The notes under the pieces: model-generated
Told to the model about the DNA's origin: nothing
Seen by the model: only the letters and a program-made list of their open reading frames with translations
Database searches by the model: none
Source: Candidatus Amulumruptor caecigallinarius
Lineage (GTDB): Bacteria > Bacteroidota > Bacteroidia > Bacteroidales > Muribaculaceae
NCBI GenBank assembly: GCA_023665575.1
Contig: JAMPDQ010000018.1
Coordinates: forward strand, 1-34,783
Reading direction: 5' to 3'
DNA: 34,783 bases
Translations under genes and position numbers: made by a program
In this document: piece after piece, positions 14,807 through 23,214 of the stretch
Position numbering within the stretch: the stretch's first letter is position 1
Layout: each line of letters starts with the position of its first letter

Positions 14807-16249
14807 TTAACAACCGGCTCTCTTGTTTGGTTGTAGCTGTGCCAGGAATTTGTTAAACATTGCTTCTTCGTCATATCTCCATGGAGGAGGAAGGCATTCA
14901 GGACACCAGTGACCTCCCAATAACACACTCCTCGGTGTGGCGCTGAAACGATGCCCTCGACCGCATCTCCACTGTAAAGGTGTGTCGAGGCTGCCTGCAT
15001 CCATCTCTGACGTTTCGCATTTTCCTCCGCGAAATGCTGCCGCATCGCGCATGTCTTTTATGCCAAGTTCCGACATCGGTTTGCTTTCGTCATATCCATG
15101 ATTGAGAATAATTGCTTTATCCAACGGCTCTGACAAATCAAAATCTTTCCATTCCGGAATGGCGCTGTAAGCCTCAAGACTACCGAAATAAGCAATGATT
15201 TTCTCGCTGTCGGCTTTTTTTATCCAATCAAGTGTGCCATAGCCAGGTGTGCTCGCTATTCTATGCATCACCATTTTAATGAGGCGGGCCGGTATAATCC
15301 CCGCTAACTTGAAATATGAAGGCACTTTTTTTGCCATATTTGCAAAATATTGATCAAAGGGCCTGTTCTCTCTGAAATGCAACAGGTTTTCAAGCCTGTC
15401 GGAATCGGAAAACCAAAAGCCGTGGAAATTCCCGGTGGCAAACCAATTTGGTTCGAAAATCTTATCTGCCGGTGGACATTTAATAGCTCGCAGCACTTTT
15501 GTCATGAATTTGTAGTTTGACATGCGGTATGACGGGCCGCTGCCAACATTATAGAAATTGCGCCATAAAGATTCAGGCACATTGTCTCCACAGATTTTTA
15601 GCATTAAACGTGCAGAGTCTTCTATGGTGGTCCATTCAAGCACACCCCGCAGCGGCACATGAAATGTGAACGGGTCCAGCCCTTTTGACAGTAGCGAGGG
15701 ATATAATATGCCCGACTGCCGCAATGACACCCATCTCTTGAGGCCGGATTCTGCAATTATGCGTTCCGCCAGAATTTTCGACAAGCCGTAGCTATCGAAT
15801 GCTGAAGCCATAACAGGATCACCGGTGCGACCCCAGTGAAATGGCTCATGCCTTCCTGATGTCTGGGCAATGCTGCCGATATATACAAGAGAAACATCGT
15901 CGCAATCAGCTCTCGTTTTGATTGCATTTACAATGTTTTCTGCCGCAGTGACATTCACCCGCATGGTTTGTTGCGGGTGATAATCGGCGGCCGGAGGCAC
16001 CATGCCTCCAATATGAAGCACCACATCCGCATGTCTCACACCAAGGCTTACACTCGTATAGTCGCACAAGTCTCCCCAAATCACATTCACGAAATCACGG
16101 TGGAGAATTTTCGCAAGCTTATGCCTGTTCTTTTTTGACGGGCGTGCCAGCACATATAGTTCATATTTGTTAAGCTCCGACAAAAATGCCTCCAGCGTGG
16201 CACTCCCCATCACACCGGTGGCTCCAGTAATAAAAATCCTTTTTCGCAT
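14807..16249 (-). CDS. NAD-dependent epimerase/dehydratase with C-terminal zinc ribbon
   Basis: The first about 300 residues form an extended short-chain dehydrogenase fold: the NAD-binding GATGVMG (9-15), the acidic WGDL (58-61), and a catalytic triad in which Ser126 and YGLSK (Tyr154, Lys158) are visible. The last about 75 residues differ: Cys411, C..GRGH (Cys429, His433) and CPEC (Cys449, Cys452) form a treble-clef-like zinc-ribbon pattern (WxCxxGHxF...CPxC), as in probable zinc-ribbon domains. The substrate is unknown. The gene heads the lut operon, so a role linked to lactate oxidation is possible but unproven. A perfect promoter ends only four bases before the ATG, so the transcript appears to be leaderless; no other Met precedes the nucleotide-binding motif. 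Confidence 0.85.
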   Translation of the reverse strand: MRKRIFITGATGVMGSATLEAFLSELNKYELYVLARPSKKNRHKLAKILHRDFVNVIWGDLCDYTSVSLGVRHADVVLHIGGMVPPAADYHPQQTMRVNVTAAENIVNAIKTRADCDDVSLVYIGSIAQTSGRHEPFHWGRTGDPVMASAFDSYGLSKILAERIIAESGLKRWVSLRQSGILYPSLLSKGLDPFTFHVPLRGVLEWTTIEDSARLMLKICGDNVPESLWRNFYNVGSGPSYRMSNYKFMTKVLRAIKCPPADKIFEPNWFATGNFHGFWFSDSDRLENLLHFRENRPFDQYFANMAKKVPSYFKLAGIIPARLIKMVMHRIASTPGYGTLDWIKKADSEKIIAYFGSLEAYSAIPEWKDFDLSEPLDKAIILNHGYDESKPMSELGIKDMRDAAAFRGGKCETSEMDAGSLDTPLQWRCGRGHRFSATPRSVLLGGHWCPECLPPPWRYDEEAMFNKFLAQLQPNKRAGC

Positions 16250-16253
16250 TGTG

Positions 16254-16285
16254 CAAATCTACATACCGATTATTATATACACAAA
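16254..16285 (-). promoter_or_regulatory. Promoter of the epimerase-lutABC operon (leaderless)
   Basis: On the minus strand TTTG (16282-16285), a 20-base spacer and TAGATTTG (16254-16261) match the consensus. Only CACA separates the box from the ATG, so transcription should begin at or next to the start codon. Confidence 0.75.
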
Positions 16286-16317
16286 TTTTTTCCGGATTTT
16301 GACCCCGTCTTCTAAAA

Positions 16318-16351
16318 TTTGTCAGAGTGTGTAAATTTTTAATTAAATTTG
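16318..16351 (+). promoter_or_regulatory. Promoter of the flavin reductase-NUDIX pair
   Basis: TTTG (16318-16321) and TAAATTTG (16344-16351) are separated by 22 bases, slightly above the usual 19-21. The -7 box is perfect and the leader would be about 50 bases. It is divergent from the lut operon promoter. Confidence 0.6.
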
Positions 16352-16404
16352 CCCCCGGATTTTGTTATTACATTGATAAACCTGTTATACTCATATACTC
16401 TTTT

Positions 16405-16974
16405 ATGAAAAGTTTCGAAAGCAAAGCATGGCTCTTGCCACAGCCGGTTCTCGTTATTGGCACTTATGATGAGCAAGGCGAGCCAAATGCAATGAATGCC
16501 GCTTGGGCAGGCCAGTGGGATATGAAGGAAATTATGATTTCAATGGGCAGACATGCCACCACCCGCAACATTGACGCAACAGGCGAATTCACTGTGGCGT
16601 TTGCTACTGCCGACACTATGATTGCCGCCGACTATGTGGGAATTGTCAGTGCGCAGCAACACCCTCATAAAATCAATGCAACAGGCTGGACTTGTGAAAA
16701 GGGTGAGAGTGTGTATGCTCCGGTGTTTATTGATTTCCCTATGACGCTGGAGTGCCGTCTTAAAAGAAAATTAGACGAATCTGATTCCGGTTATGTGATT
16801 GTGGCAGAAATTGTAAATATTCTGGTTGACGAAGCCTATATCGGCATTGATGGAAAGCCTGATGTGGAGCTTATGAAACTCATCACATTCGATCCGGTGA
16901 ACAATGCCTATCTCGGCATCGGGCCCAAGGTGGGGGATGCATTTAAAGTCGGAAAGGTGCTGATGCCTTCCTGA
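16405..16974 (+). CDS. Flavin reductase-like FMN-binding split-barrel protein
   Basis: This is a cytosolic FMN-binding protein of the flavoredoxin/flavin reductase-like family, 189 residues from MKSFESKAWLLPQPV. The family pattern is visible in PVLVIGTYDEQGEPNAMNAAWAG (about 14-36), ISMGRHATTRNIDATGEFTVAF and the segment ATGWTCEKG. The longer frame from 16327 is rejected as a start because the promoter box lies inside it. The substrate and electron partner are not evident; related proteins pass electrons between NAD(P)H, flavin and an acceptor. The NUDIX gene follows after 23 bases, so the two are probably co-transcribed. Confidence 0.88.
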   Translation: MKSFESKAWLLPQPVLVIGTYDEQGEPNAMNAAWAGQWDMKEIMISMGRHATTRNIDATGEFTVAFATADTMIAADYVGIVSAQQHPHKINATGWTCEKGESVYAPVFIDFPMTLECRLKRKLDESDSGYVIVAEIVNILVDEAYIGIDGKPDVELMKLITFDPVNNAYLGIGPKVGDAFKVGKVLMPS

Positions 16975-16997
16975 AGTTTCAAAATTCTTTGACTCTT

Positions 16998-17504
16998 ATG
17001 TCTCGTGTTTTTAAATTTTGTCCGGAGTGCGGATTTGAATTGAATCTGCGAGATCTTGGCGATGATAAGGATATACCATGGTGCGATCATTGTGGCCGCC
17101 CATGGTTTCCTATGTTCCCGGTTGCTGTTATTGCTTTGGTATATAATAATGAAAAGGAAGTGTTGCTTCTCCGTCAGAACTATATCTCCTCTCAATTTCA
17201 TAATCTTGTGTCGGGATATGTGAAGCCTGATGAAACTGCTGAATCATGCGTGGTTCGTGAAATTAAAGAGGAAACAGGCCTGGATGTAAAAAATGTTCAG
17301 CTCATATTCACTCATTGGTTCGAACGTAAACAAATGATGATGATTGGTTTCTTTGCAGAAGCGCAATCTAATAATTTCAAATTGTCTGTTGAGGTGGATG
17401 ATGCCACATGGGTGAATGCAAATGAAATGCTCTCTTTGCTGAGCAATCGTCCCGGTTCCACTTCGCGAATTCTTGCGGAAAATTTCTTGCAAAAGTTCAA
17501 ATGA
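16998..17504 (+). CDS. NUDIX hydrolase with N-terminal zinc ribbon (NudC-like)
   Basis: This hydrolase should cleave a nucleoside diphosphate linked to another group. The 168-residue protein begins with a zinc ribbon, CPEC (Cys8, Cys11) and CDHC (Cys29, Cys32), and carries a full Nudix box, GYVKPDETAESCVVREIKEETGLDV, from residue 73 (G-x5-E-x7-REUxEExGU). A zinc ribbon plus Nudix is the plan of NADH pyrophosphatase (NudC), but the SQPWPFPxS signature of NudC is not seen, so the substrate is open. I chose the ATG at 16998 rather than the TTG at 16989. It follows the flavin reductase by 23 bases; a link to flavin or NAD turnover is a reasonable inference. Confidence 0.88.
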   Translation: MSRVFKFCPECGFELNLRDLGDDKDIPWCDHCGRPWFPMFPVAVIALVYNNEKEVLLLRQNYISSQFHNLVSGYVKPDETAESCVVREIKEETGLDVKNVQLIFTHWFERKQMMMIGFFAEAQSNNFKLSVEVDDATWVNANEMLSLLSNRPGSTSRILAENFLQKFK

Positions 17505-17523
17505 ATTTGCAAATCTCATAAAA

Positions 17524-17547
17524 TTTGCTTTGCTTTGCTTTGCTTTG
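17524..17547 (+). repeat. Pentanucleotide tandem repeat (TTTGC)4-TTTG
   Basis: Four exact TTTGC units plus TTTG lie 36 bases before the start of the Omp28-like gene. Such repeats can change unit number by slippage. Each unit contains the TTTG half of the Bacteroidota promoter boxes, and TAAAATTTG at 17519-17527 resembles the -7 box with one extra base. Confidence 0.7.
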
Positions 17548-17583
17548 TTGGTGAAAACCTCGTTTCATTAAAAAATTTTTTAT

Positions 17584-19542
17584 ATGAAAAAGATTCTACT
17601 GTTTACTTATGCCGTTGCTGTGGCCGGTTTCGCCGCATCTTCGCAACTCGTGAAAGTTGAGCGCAATCTGGCTTCTGCCGGCAATACATTTGAGTGTATG
17701 AAAGCCCCCGCGAAATCATTGCCCTCGCGTGCACCGAGATCCGGTGAAGGCGAAATCTCCGGCATGGAATTCGGATATTGCGGCGATCCATACAGTGCAT
17801 ATTACCTCGGAGATGAATATCAGAAGCAAACAATTCATTTTGCTTTCGAATTCACTGCGGAAGATCAGAAACCATTCATCGGTTCAAAAATCAAATCTAT
17901 TCTTATAGGCACCGGATGCGGCCCCAACATGTCGGCTAATCAGGTCACCAGAGCTGTCGCTTTTATTAAGGATGACAAAATGGCTGTGCCCTCATTCAAA
18001 AAGGCCGGGACTCTGACAAGCGAGCCATTCGCATGGTCGCAAATCGATTTCGACAGCTCTTATGAAATTACCGGCGAAAAGCCTCTTTATATTGGCTATA
18101 TGTTCTCGGCTCCGGCTTCAACATGCTATTATATGCCGGTTGACGGCGACCCCGTGAGTCTGAACACTGCTATGGTGTCCGTGACTTCACGGCCTACCGT
18201 TGCTCCCGGTGGATGGAATAATTATGCAGAATCTTATGGCTCGATTCTCATTAAAGTGATTATTGAAGGAGAGAATCTCCCTCAGAATCTTGCCGAGTGC
18301 AGAGGCCTCGAAATAAATCCTTATTATCCTATAGGCAGCAAGATCACATATGTGGCTAATATTAAGAATATTGGTTCGAATGATATTAACAAAGTGGATA
18401 TCAACACTGTCACCACTGCCGGCGTGGACTATACAAGGTCAATCACTTTGGCAGAGCCTCTGAAGCCTTCTGAATCACGCAAAATAGAAGTGCTGAATGT
18501 GGCAAATCCTAAAGAAGGAATCTTCTCCATGACTTCAAAACCCGTCAAGGTTAATGGCATCGCTCTTGAAAATGCAAGATCAAGAAGTGCCGTAATTAAA
18601 TGTTATAAGGATGGCTATCCTCGCAATTATGTGTTGGAGGATGCCACCGGCACATGGTGCGGATGGTGTCCGGGCGCAATTGTGTTGCTAGATTACATGA
18701 AAAGCAAATATCCCGACCGTTGTATCCCGATTGCCGTGCATCAGGGCGATGAGATGCAAGTGCAGTCTTATATGCAGTTTATCAACGACTATGTGAGCGG
18801 ATTCCCTTGTGTGCTCGCAAACAGAATGTATGATTACACTCCCACCCGATCGCCGGAGGATTCATATAATTTTGGCAACCAAATCAATGAATTTTACACA
18901 TCTTTCCCATCATACGTGCATCTCGACCTTTCGGCTTCATGCAGCACTGATGATTCCAAAGTCAACATTGTGTCTGACACAAGATTCGTTTTTGACACAG
19001 ATGCGAAGCATCTTCTTTCGTTCGTGATTGTGGAAGACGGTTGGGGGCCTTACGATCAGCAAAATAATTTCTATACAAACCATATTCCAATGGCAGGATG
19101 GGAGAATAAGGAATCTCCTGTTTCAACTATATATGATGATGTGGCGCGCAGTATCAGGTCTTATCCCGGCCTTGATGTGCTCCCGGCTTCTATTGTAAAA
19201 GATCAGAATAATCGTTATGAACTTTCCATGCCAGTTGGCAATTCTGTAGTGAAAGGAAATACATTCCGCGTTATCGGGATGGTTATTGATAAGGAGACCG
19301 GTGAAATTGTGAATGCCGCGCAAGTAGATGTGAAGAAGAATAATGATGCGGCTGTTGAAGGCGTATACACCGATGATGCCAACCTGACCGTATCAGGAGG
19401 TTATGGCGAGATTATTGTAAACGGTGCCGAATGTGTAATGATATATACTCTTGACGGACGCAGTGTGGATAACAGGAATCTCGCGTCCGGCCTTTACGTA
19501 GTCGTTGCCGATGGAAAAGCTTTCAAGGTTATGGTGAAATAA
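17584..19542 (+). CDS. Omp28-like secreted protein with thioredoxin-type CxxC and C-terminal sorting-like domain
   Basis: The 652-residue protein starts with a signal peptide (MKKILLFTYAVAVAGFAAS). The first half is beta-rich and resembles a jelly-roll/CARDB-like adhesion region. From about 345 the pattern EDATGTWCGWCPGAIVLLDYM (Cys359, Cys362) and later HQGDEMQV..FVSGFPCV is that of Omp28-like outer-membrane proteins, which carry a thioredoxin-like fold. The final about 70 residues (IIVNGAECVMIYTLDGRSV, then NLASGLYVVVADGKAFKVMVK) look like a type IX secretion C-terminal domain. It is therefore probably exported to the cell surface; the function, perhaps redox-linked or adhesive, is inferred. 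A slippable repeat and an end-like relic of the palindromic element precede it; a strong terminator follows. Confidence 0.8.
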   Translation: MKKILLFTYAVAVAGFAASSQLVKVERNLASAGNTFECMKAPAKSLPSRAPRSGEGEISGMEFGYCGDPYSAYYLGDEYQKQTIHFAFEFTAEDQKPFIGSKIKSILIGTGCGPNMSANQVTRAVAFIKDDKMAVPSFKKAGTLTSEPFAWSQIDFDSSYEITGEKPLYIGYMFSAPASTCYYMPVDGDPVSLNTAMVSVTSRPTVAPGGWNNYAESYGSILIKVIIEGENLPQNLAECRGLEINPYYPIGSKITYVANIKNIGSNDINKVDINTVTTAGVDYTRSITLAEPLKPSESRKIEVLNVANPKEGIFSMTSKPVKVNGIALENARSRSAVIKCYKDGYPRNYVLEDATGTWCGWCPGAIVLLDYMKSKYPDRCIPIAVHQGDEMQVQSYMQFINDYVSGFPCVLANRMYDYTPTRSPEDSYNFGNQINEFYTSFPSYVHLDLSASCSTDDSKVNIVSDTRFVFDTDAKHLLSFVIVEDGWGPYDQQNNFYTNHIPMAGWENKESPVSTIYDDVARSIRSYPGLDVLPASIVKDQNNRYELSMPVGNSVVKGNTFRVIGMVIDKETGEIVNAAQVDVKKNNDAAVEGVYTDDANLTVSGGYGEIIVNGAECVMIYTLDGRSVDNRNLASGLYVVVADGKAFKVMVK

Positions 19543-19562
19543 AACTTTAACTTACATATGAC

Positions 19563-19607
19563 AACACTCCGGAAGTTTGCATCAAAACTTCCGGAGTGTT
19601 TGTTTTT
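19563..19607 (+). terminator. Strong intrinsic terminator after the Omp28-like gene
   Basis: A perfect 16-bp stem, AACACTCCGGAAGTTT (19563-19578) with its inverse at 19585-19600, a 6-base loop and TGTTTTTGTT make this a textbook terminator. Confidence 0.9.
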
Positions 19608-19637
19608 GTTCTCTTCTTCTCTTTTTCGTCGCTTTTA

Positions 19638-19670
19638 TTGTGAAATATGTGTAAAAAATGGTTATATTTG
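19638..19670 (+). promoter_or_regulatory. Promoter of the AraC regulator gene (near-leaderless)
   Basis: The -7 box TATATTTG (19663-19670) is perfect. The -33 position shows TTG (19638-19640) at 22 bases, which is weaker. Only five bases, CGTCT, separate the box from the ATG at 19676, so the transcript should have almost no leader. Confidence 0.6.
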
Positions 19671-19675
19671 CGTCT

Positions 19676-20542
19676 ATGCATACCGAATTAAATTATAACG
19701 ACATTAATTTGCCGCAGGACGTGTCAGCCATATTGGAGCAGGATTTCTGGATGCTCGAAAATATCGGGCCTGAAATGATAAATACTGTGACACAGCCTGT
19801 GAAATTCTCAGCCACAACCTGGATTATAGTGACTGCAGGAAGTTGCCGGGCCGATATTAACCTTGTGACTCACGAAGTCAAGGCTCCGGCTCTGGTAACT
19901 GTGAAAAACACCCAGATCCTGCAGCCACACGACATAAGTCCTGATTTTAATGCCTCGGTGCTGGTGATGTCGAGAAAGTTCAGTGACAATTTATATCTGT
20001 TCATGAAGGAAACAGATATAAATGCAATGGCCATGCGGCATGCCGTAGTGGCGATCCCTGAAGAGTTGCTCCCTAAATTCAACGAATTTCTCTCTTCACT
20101 TGGCGAAATAGTGTCTGACATTTCAAATCCTTATGTGTCGCTTGCCCTGTTATACAGGGTGCTCGGCTTTATATATAAGGATGCTTATAAATGTTATGAG
20201 CCTTATCATGACGAAGTGTTGTCGAAACAGGGGCGTATGTCCGACCGTTTCCTCAGGCTTGTGCAGGAAAATTTCAAGAGTGAGCGCTTTCTCGATTTTT
20301 ATGCTTCCAAAATGGAAATCACTCCAAAGCATCTGTCGCGTACAATAAAGAAGCAAACCGGATTCACTGCTGTGGAATGGATTGAAAGGTATGTGATTCT
20401 TGAAGCAAAGGTGCTGTTAAAATCATCAAATCTCAACATACAGCAAATTGCTGATGAGCTGAATTTCCCCTCGCAATCGTTTTTTGGAAAATATTTCAAG
20501 AAGCTAACCGGAATGTCGCCTAAAGAATTCCGCAACAGCTGA
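19676..20542 (+). CDS. AraC-family transcriptional regulator
   Basis: This is a DNA-binding regulator of 288 residues from MHTELNYNDINLP. The N-terminal about 170 residues are a cupin-like sensing domain. The C-terminal about 100 residues contain two helix-turn-helix units of the AraC type (FLDFYASKMEITPKHLSRTIKKQTG and LNIQQIADELNFPSQSFFGKYFKKLTG), followed by the conserved MSPKEFR. The ligand is unknown. I chose the ATG at 19676 rather than 19658, because the latter would lie within the promoter box. The target may be a neighbour such as the Omp28-like gene, but this cannot be read from the sequence. Confidence 0.9.
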   Translation: MHTELNYNDINLPQDVSAILEQDFWMLENIGPEMINTVTQPVKFSATTWIIVTAGSCRADINLVTHEVKAPALVTVKNTQILQPHDISPDFNASVLVMSRKFSDNLYLFMKETDINAMAMRHAVVAIPEELLPKFNEFLSSLGEIVSDISNPYVSLALLYRVLGFIYKDAYKCYEPYHDEVLSKQGRMSDRFLRLVQENFKSERFLDFYASKMEITPKHLSRTIKKQTGFTAVEWIERYVILEAKVLLKSSNLNIQQIADELNFPSQSFFGKYFKKLTGMSPKEFRNS

Positions 20543-20635
20543 ATGTGAATACTCCTCCGCAAGTGTAATTCTTGCGAAAAATCAGTCAGCATGCACGCCT
20601 CATTCATCGCTGACCTTATAACCCCCATAAACTAT

Positions 20636-20680
20636 AAGGCCCCATTCCCCAAAAATTGCAAAGTAGGGGAATGAAGCCTA
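20636..20680. repeat. Short hairpin repeat, copy near 20,650
   Basis: AGGCCCCATTCCCC (20637-20650) pairs with GGGGAATGAAGCCT (20666-20679) with two mismatches. It shares the sequence CCATTCCCCAAAAATT with the repeat at 4998-5049 and lies in the convergent gap between the AraC gene and lon. Confidence 0.55.
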
Positions 20681-20708
20681 ATTGAATCCGTCGGAAGGCG
20701 GATACAAT
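20681..20708 (-). terminator. Probable terminator of lon
   Basis: ATTGAATCCG (20681-20690) pairs with CGGATACAAT (20699-20708), with one A-A mismatch and an 8-base loop, just after the lon stop. No T-run follows, so strength is uncertain. Confidence 0.45.
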
Positions 20709-20712
20709 TATA

Positions 20713-23124
20713 TTATATTAGCGCATAATTTAACACTTCATCTGCGCGGGTGACATATTTGAATGACATCCCATCCAAATATTCAGCCTTGATTTTTTCT
20801 ATATCCTTACGATTTTTCTCGCAAAGAAGCACTTCCGTGATGCCGGCATTTTTAGCTGCCAGAATCTTCTCCTTTATTCCTCCCACCGGAAGCACCTTGC
20901 CTCGCAGGGTTATCTCTCCTGTCATGGCCAGGCGCTCTTTTACAAGGCGCCCTGTAAATGTGGAGGCCAATGAGGTCAGTATTGTCACACCTGCCGAGGG
21001 CCCGTCTTTCGGCACTGCTCCCTCCGGCACATGGACATGCTCGGAATATTCTGAGAACATCTCGGGGTTTATGCCGATTGTCTCTGCGTTGGCTTTCAAA
21101 TATTGAAGAGCTATTATTGCCGATTCTTTCATAACATCTCCAAGGTTGCCCGTTAATGTGAGTTTGGAATCTTTGGATTTTGCAATTGATGATTCTATCT
21201 GAAGAATCTCTCCGCCAACCGGTGTCCATGCAAGTCCGGTCACTATCCCGGGAGTGTCGTTTCCCTCGTAGCAGTCGGGAAATATTTCCCGAGCGCCGAG
21301 ATATTCCTGCACAATATCCTTGCTGATTGTGGCAGGAAATTCCTTGCCCGAGGCCTTTAACCGCGCCTGTTTGCGGAGCACAGAGCTGATTTTCTTTTCA
21401 AGTTTTCTCACTCCGCTTTCGCGTGTGTATGAACTTATTATCTCCATTATGGCTTCGTCGGTAAAGCTCATTTCGTCTTCTGCAAATCCATGCTCTTTGA
21501 GAGCTTTGGGAATAAGATGTCGCTTCGCAATCTCAATTTTCTCTTTTTCCACATAGCCGTCTATGCATATCAGTTCCATTCTGTCGAGCAGGGGAGGTGC
21601 TACCGGGTCGAGCGAATTTGCTGTTGCTATGAACAGCACTTTTGAAAGATCGAAGTCGTGGTCGACAAAGTTGTCGTGAAATTTACAATTTTGTTCAGGA
21701 TCCAATGCCTCGAGCAGGGCAGTGGCGGGATCTCCTTTGTAGTCGGCACCGATTTTGTCAATCTCATCGAGCACCATCACCGGATTGGATGTGCCACATT
21801 TCTCCAGAGCTGCAATTATTCTCCCCGGCATTGCCCCCAGATATGTGCGTCGGTGTCCTCTGATTTCGGATTCGTCATGAACACCACCAAGCGCTACTCT
21901 CACATATTTGCGGCCGAGAGCCTCTGCTATAGAGCGCCCCAGTGATGTCTTGCCTACTCCCGGAGGACCGTAAAGACACAATATGGGTGCCTTCATGTCT
22001 TTCCTGAGTTTTAGCACTGCCATCTGCTCCACAATGCGCTCTTTTACTTTATCAAGCCCATAATGCTCGCGGTTGAGCGTGTTTTCCACATCTTCCATTG
22101 AGAAGTCTGTTTCATCGAAAATCCCCCAGGGAAGGCTGAGAAATGTGTCAACATAGCTGTATTGCATGGCATAGTCGGGCGAATTGGGGTTGAAGCGCGA
22201 GAGTTTTCTCATTTCTTTCTCAAATGCCTTGCGTGTCTCTTCATTCCATTTCATGTCTTTGCCACGCGCATAAAGCTCGTTGAGCTCGCTGTCTTCACCC
22301 TCGCCAAGTTCATTCTGAATCTGGCGCAACTGGGTGCGCAGAAAATCTTCGCGCTGTCTGTTGGCAATTTCGCCCATGGTTTTCTTGTGAATGTCGGAAT
22401 TGATTGAAAGTTTGTGTATCTCGTCATCAAGCATCGTCGTGAAATCTGCCACCTTTTGAGCGATTGTTTCATCCTCAAGCACTTTGTGCTTATCATCTGT
22501 GGTGAGTGGAGAGTTCTGTATCATAAAATAGAACTCTTCTATCGATTCGTAGGGATAGCTGCGGAGATTTTCAAGCAACTGTTCGCGATGGGAGTCTATG
22601 ATGAATTGTATGGCTTGATTATAAAGCGATTTCATGCGGGAATAATACGCTTCGGACTCTTCCGATTTCTCCATTCTGATTGGATAAAGCAATTCCACAT
22701 CTCCCCTCATGTATGGAATCCTTCTTCCGAGTTTCACAACCATTCCTTGATGGCTAAGCTGAAAACCGACATTGAGCGAGCCGTCTTCTAGGGCAGTAAT
22801 CTCGCTGACATATCCGATTGCTCCCTGGCAGCCACTCACATCTTCACCTTTTGCAAGGCTGAAATCTGCAGGCAGCATGTCGCTTGCCAAAAATAGCATC
22901 ACAGGCTCTTTCGATGCGTAGGCTTTCTGCAATGAGGTGATGATATTCGGGTGTGACACATTTGTGCCCACTCTCAGATAGGGCATAAACACATCATCCT
23001 GCATAGGAAGCAACAGTATGTTTTTTAAAATTTCACCATATTCATATGGTTGATCGTCTGAATAATATATGGATCCCCCGAGCGTGGGTTCATTTTTTGT
23101 CGGATTGTTGCTGTTTTTTGACAT
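20713..23124 (-). CDS. lon: ATP-dependent protease Lon (LonA)
   Basis: Lon is a cytosolic ATP-driven serine protease that degrades damaged and regulatory proteins. The 803 residues follow the LonA plan. The substrate-binding N-domain (about 30-230) and a coiled-coil linker (about 230-330) come first. The AAA+ module follows with Walker [10 protein letters not shown] (386-394) and Walker [10 protein letters not shown]. The protease domain has Ser710 in PKDGPSAG and Lys753 in [11 protein letters not shown], 43 residues apart as in E. coli Lon. Everything needed for activity is present. It is transcribed alone, divergently from trmN6, from promoters that abut. Confidence 0.98.
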   Translation of the reverse strand: MSKNSNNPTKNEPTLGGSIYYSDDQPYEYGEILKNILLLPMQDDVFMPYLRVGTNVSHPNIITSLQKAYASKEPVMLFLASDMLPADFSLAKGEDVSGCQGAIGYVSEITALEDGSLNVGFQLSHQGMVVKLGRRIPYMRGDVELLYPIRMEKSEESEAYYSRMKSLYNQAIQFIIDSHREQLLENLRSYPYESIEEFYFMIQNSPLTTDDKHKVLEDETIAQKVADFTTMLDDEIHKLSINSDIHKKTMGEIANRQREDFLRTQLRQIQNELGEGEDSELNELYARGKDMKWNEETRKAFEKEMRKLSRFNPNSPDYAMQYSYVDTFLSLPWGIFDETDFSMEDVENTLNREHYGLDKVKERIVEQMAVLKLRKDMKAPILCLYGPPGVGKTSLGRSIAEALGRKYVRVALGGVHDESEIRGHRRTYLGAMPGRIIAALEKCGTSNPVMVLDEIDKIGADYKGDPATALLEALDPEQNCKFHDNFVDHDFDLSKVLFIATANSLDPVAPPLLDRMELICIDGYVEKEKIEIAKRHLIPKALKEHGFAEDEMSFTDEAIMEIISSYTRESGVRKLEKKISSVLRKQARLKASGKEFPATISKDIVQEYLGAREIFPDCYEGNDTPGIVTGLAWTPVGGEILQIESSIAKSKDSKLTLTGNLGDVMKESAIIALQYLKANAETIGINPEMFSEYSEHVHVPEGAVPKDGPSAGVTILTSLASTFTGRLVKERLAMTGEITLRGKVLPVGGIKEKILAAKNAGITEVLLCEKNRKDIEKIKAEYLDGMSFKYVTRADEVLNYALI

Positions 23125-23140
23125 TTTTTATAGGTCTGAT

Positions 23141-23172
23141 TTTGCAATGCGGTTGCAAAATTAATAAATTTG
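23141..23172 (+). promoter_or_regulatory. Promoter of trmN6
   Basis: TTTG (23141-23144), a 20-base spacer and TAAATTTG (23165-23172) match the consensus fully. The -33 box lies in the leader region of lon. The leader of trmN6 would be about 38 bases. Confidence 0.75.
23156..23163 (-). promoter_or_regulatory. Candidate -7 element of lon
   Basis: On the minus strand this reads TAATTTTG, a perfect TAnnTTTG match 31 bases before the lon ATG. No TTTG is found at the matching upstream distance. It lies one base from the -7 box of trmN6 on the other strand. Confidence 0.55.
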
Positions 23173-23214
23173 TAGTAGATAAGGAAATGATTATGACTGC
23201 GCATTTTGAAAATT

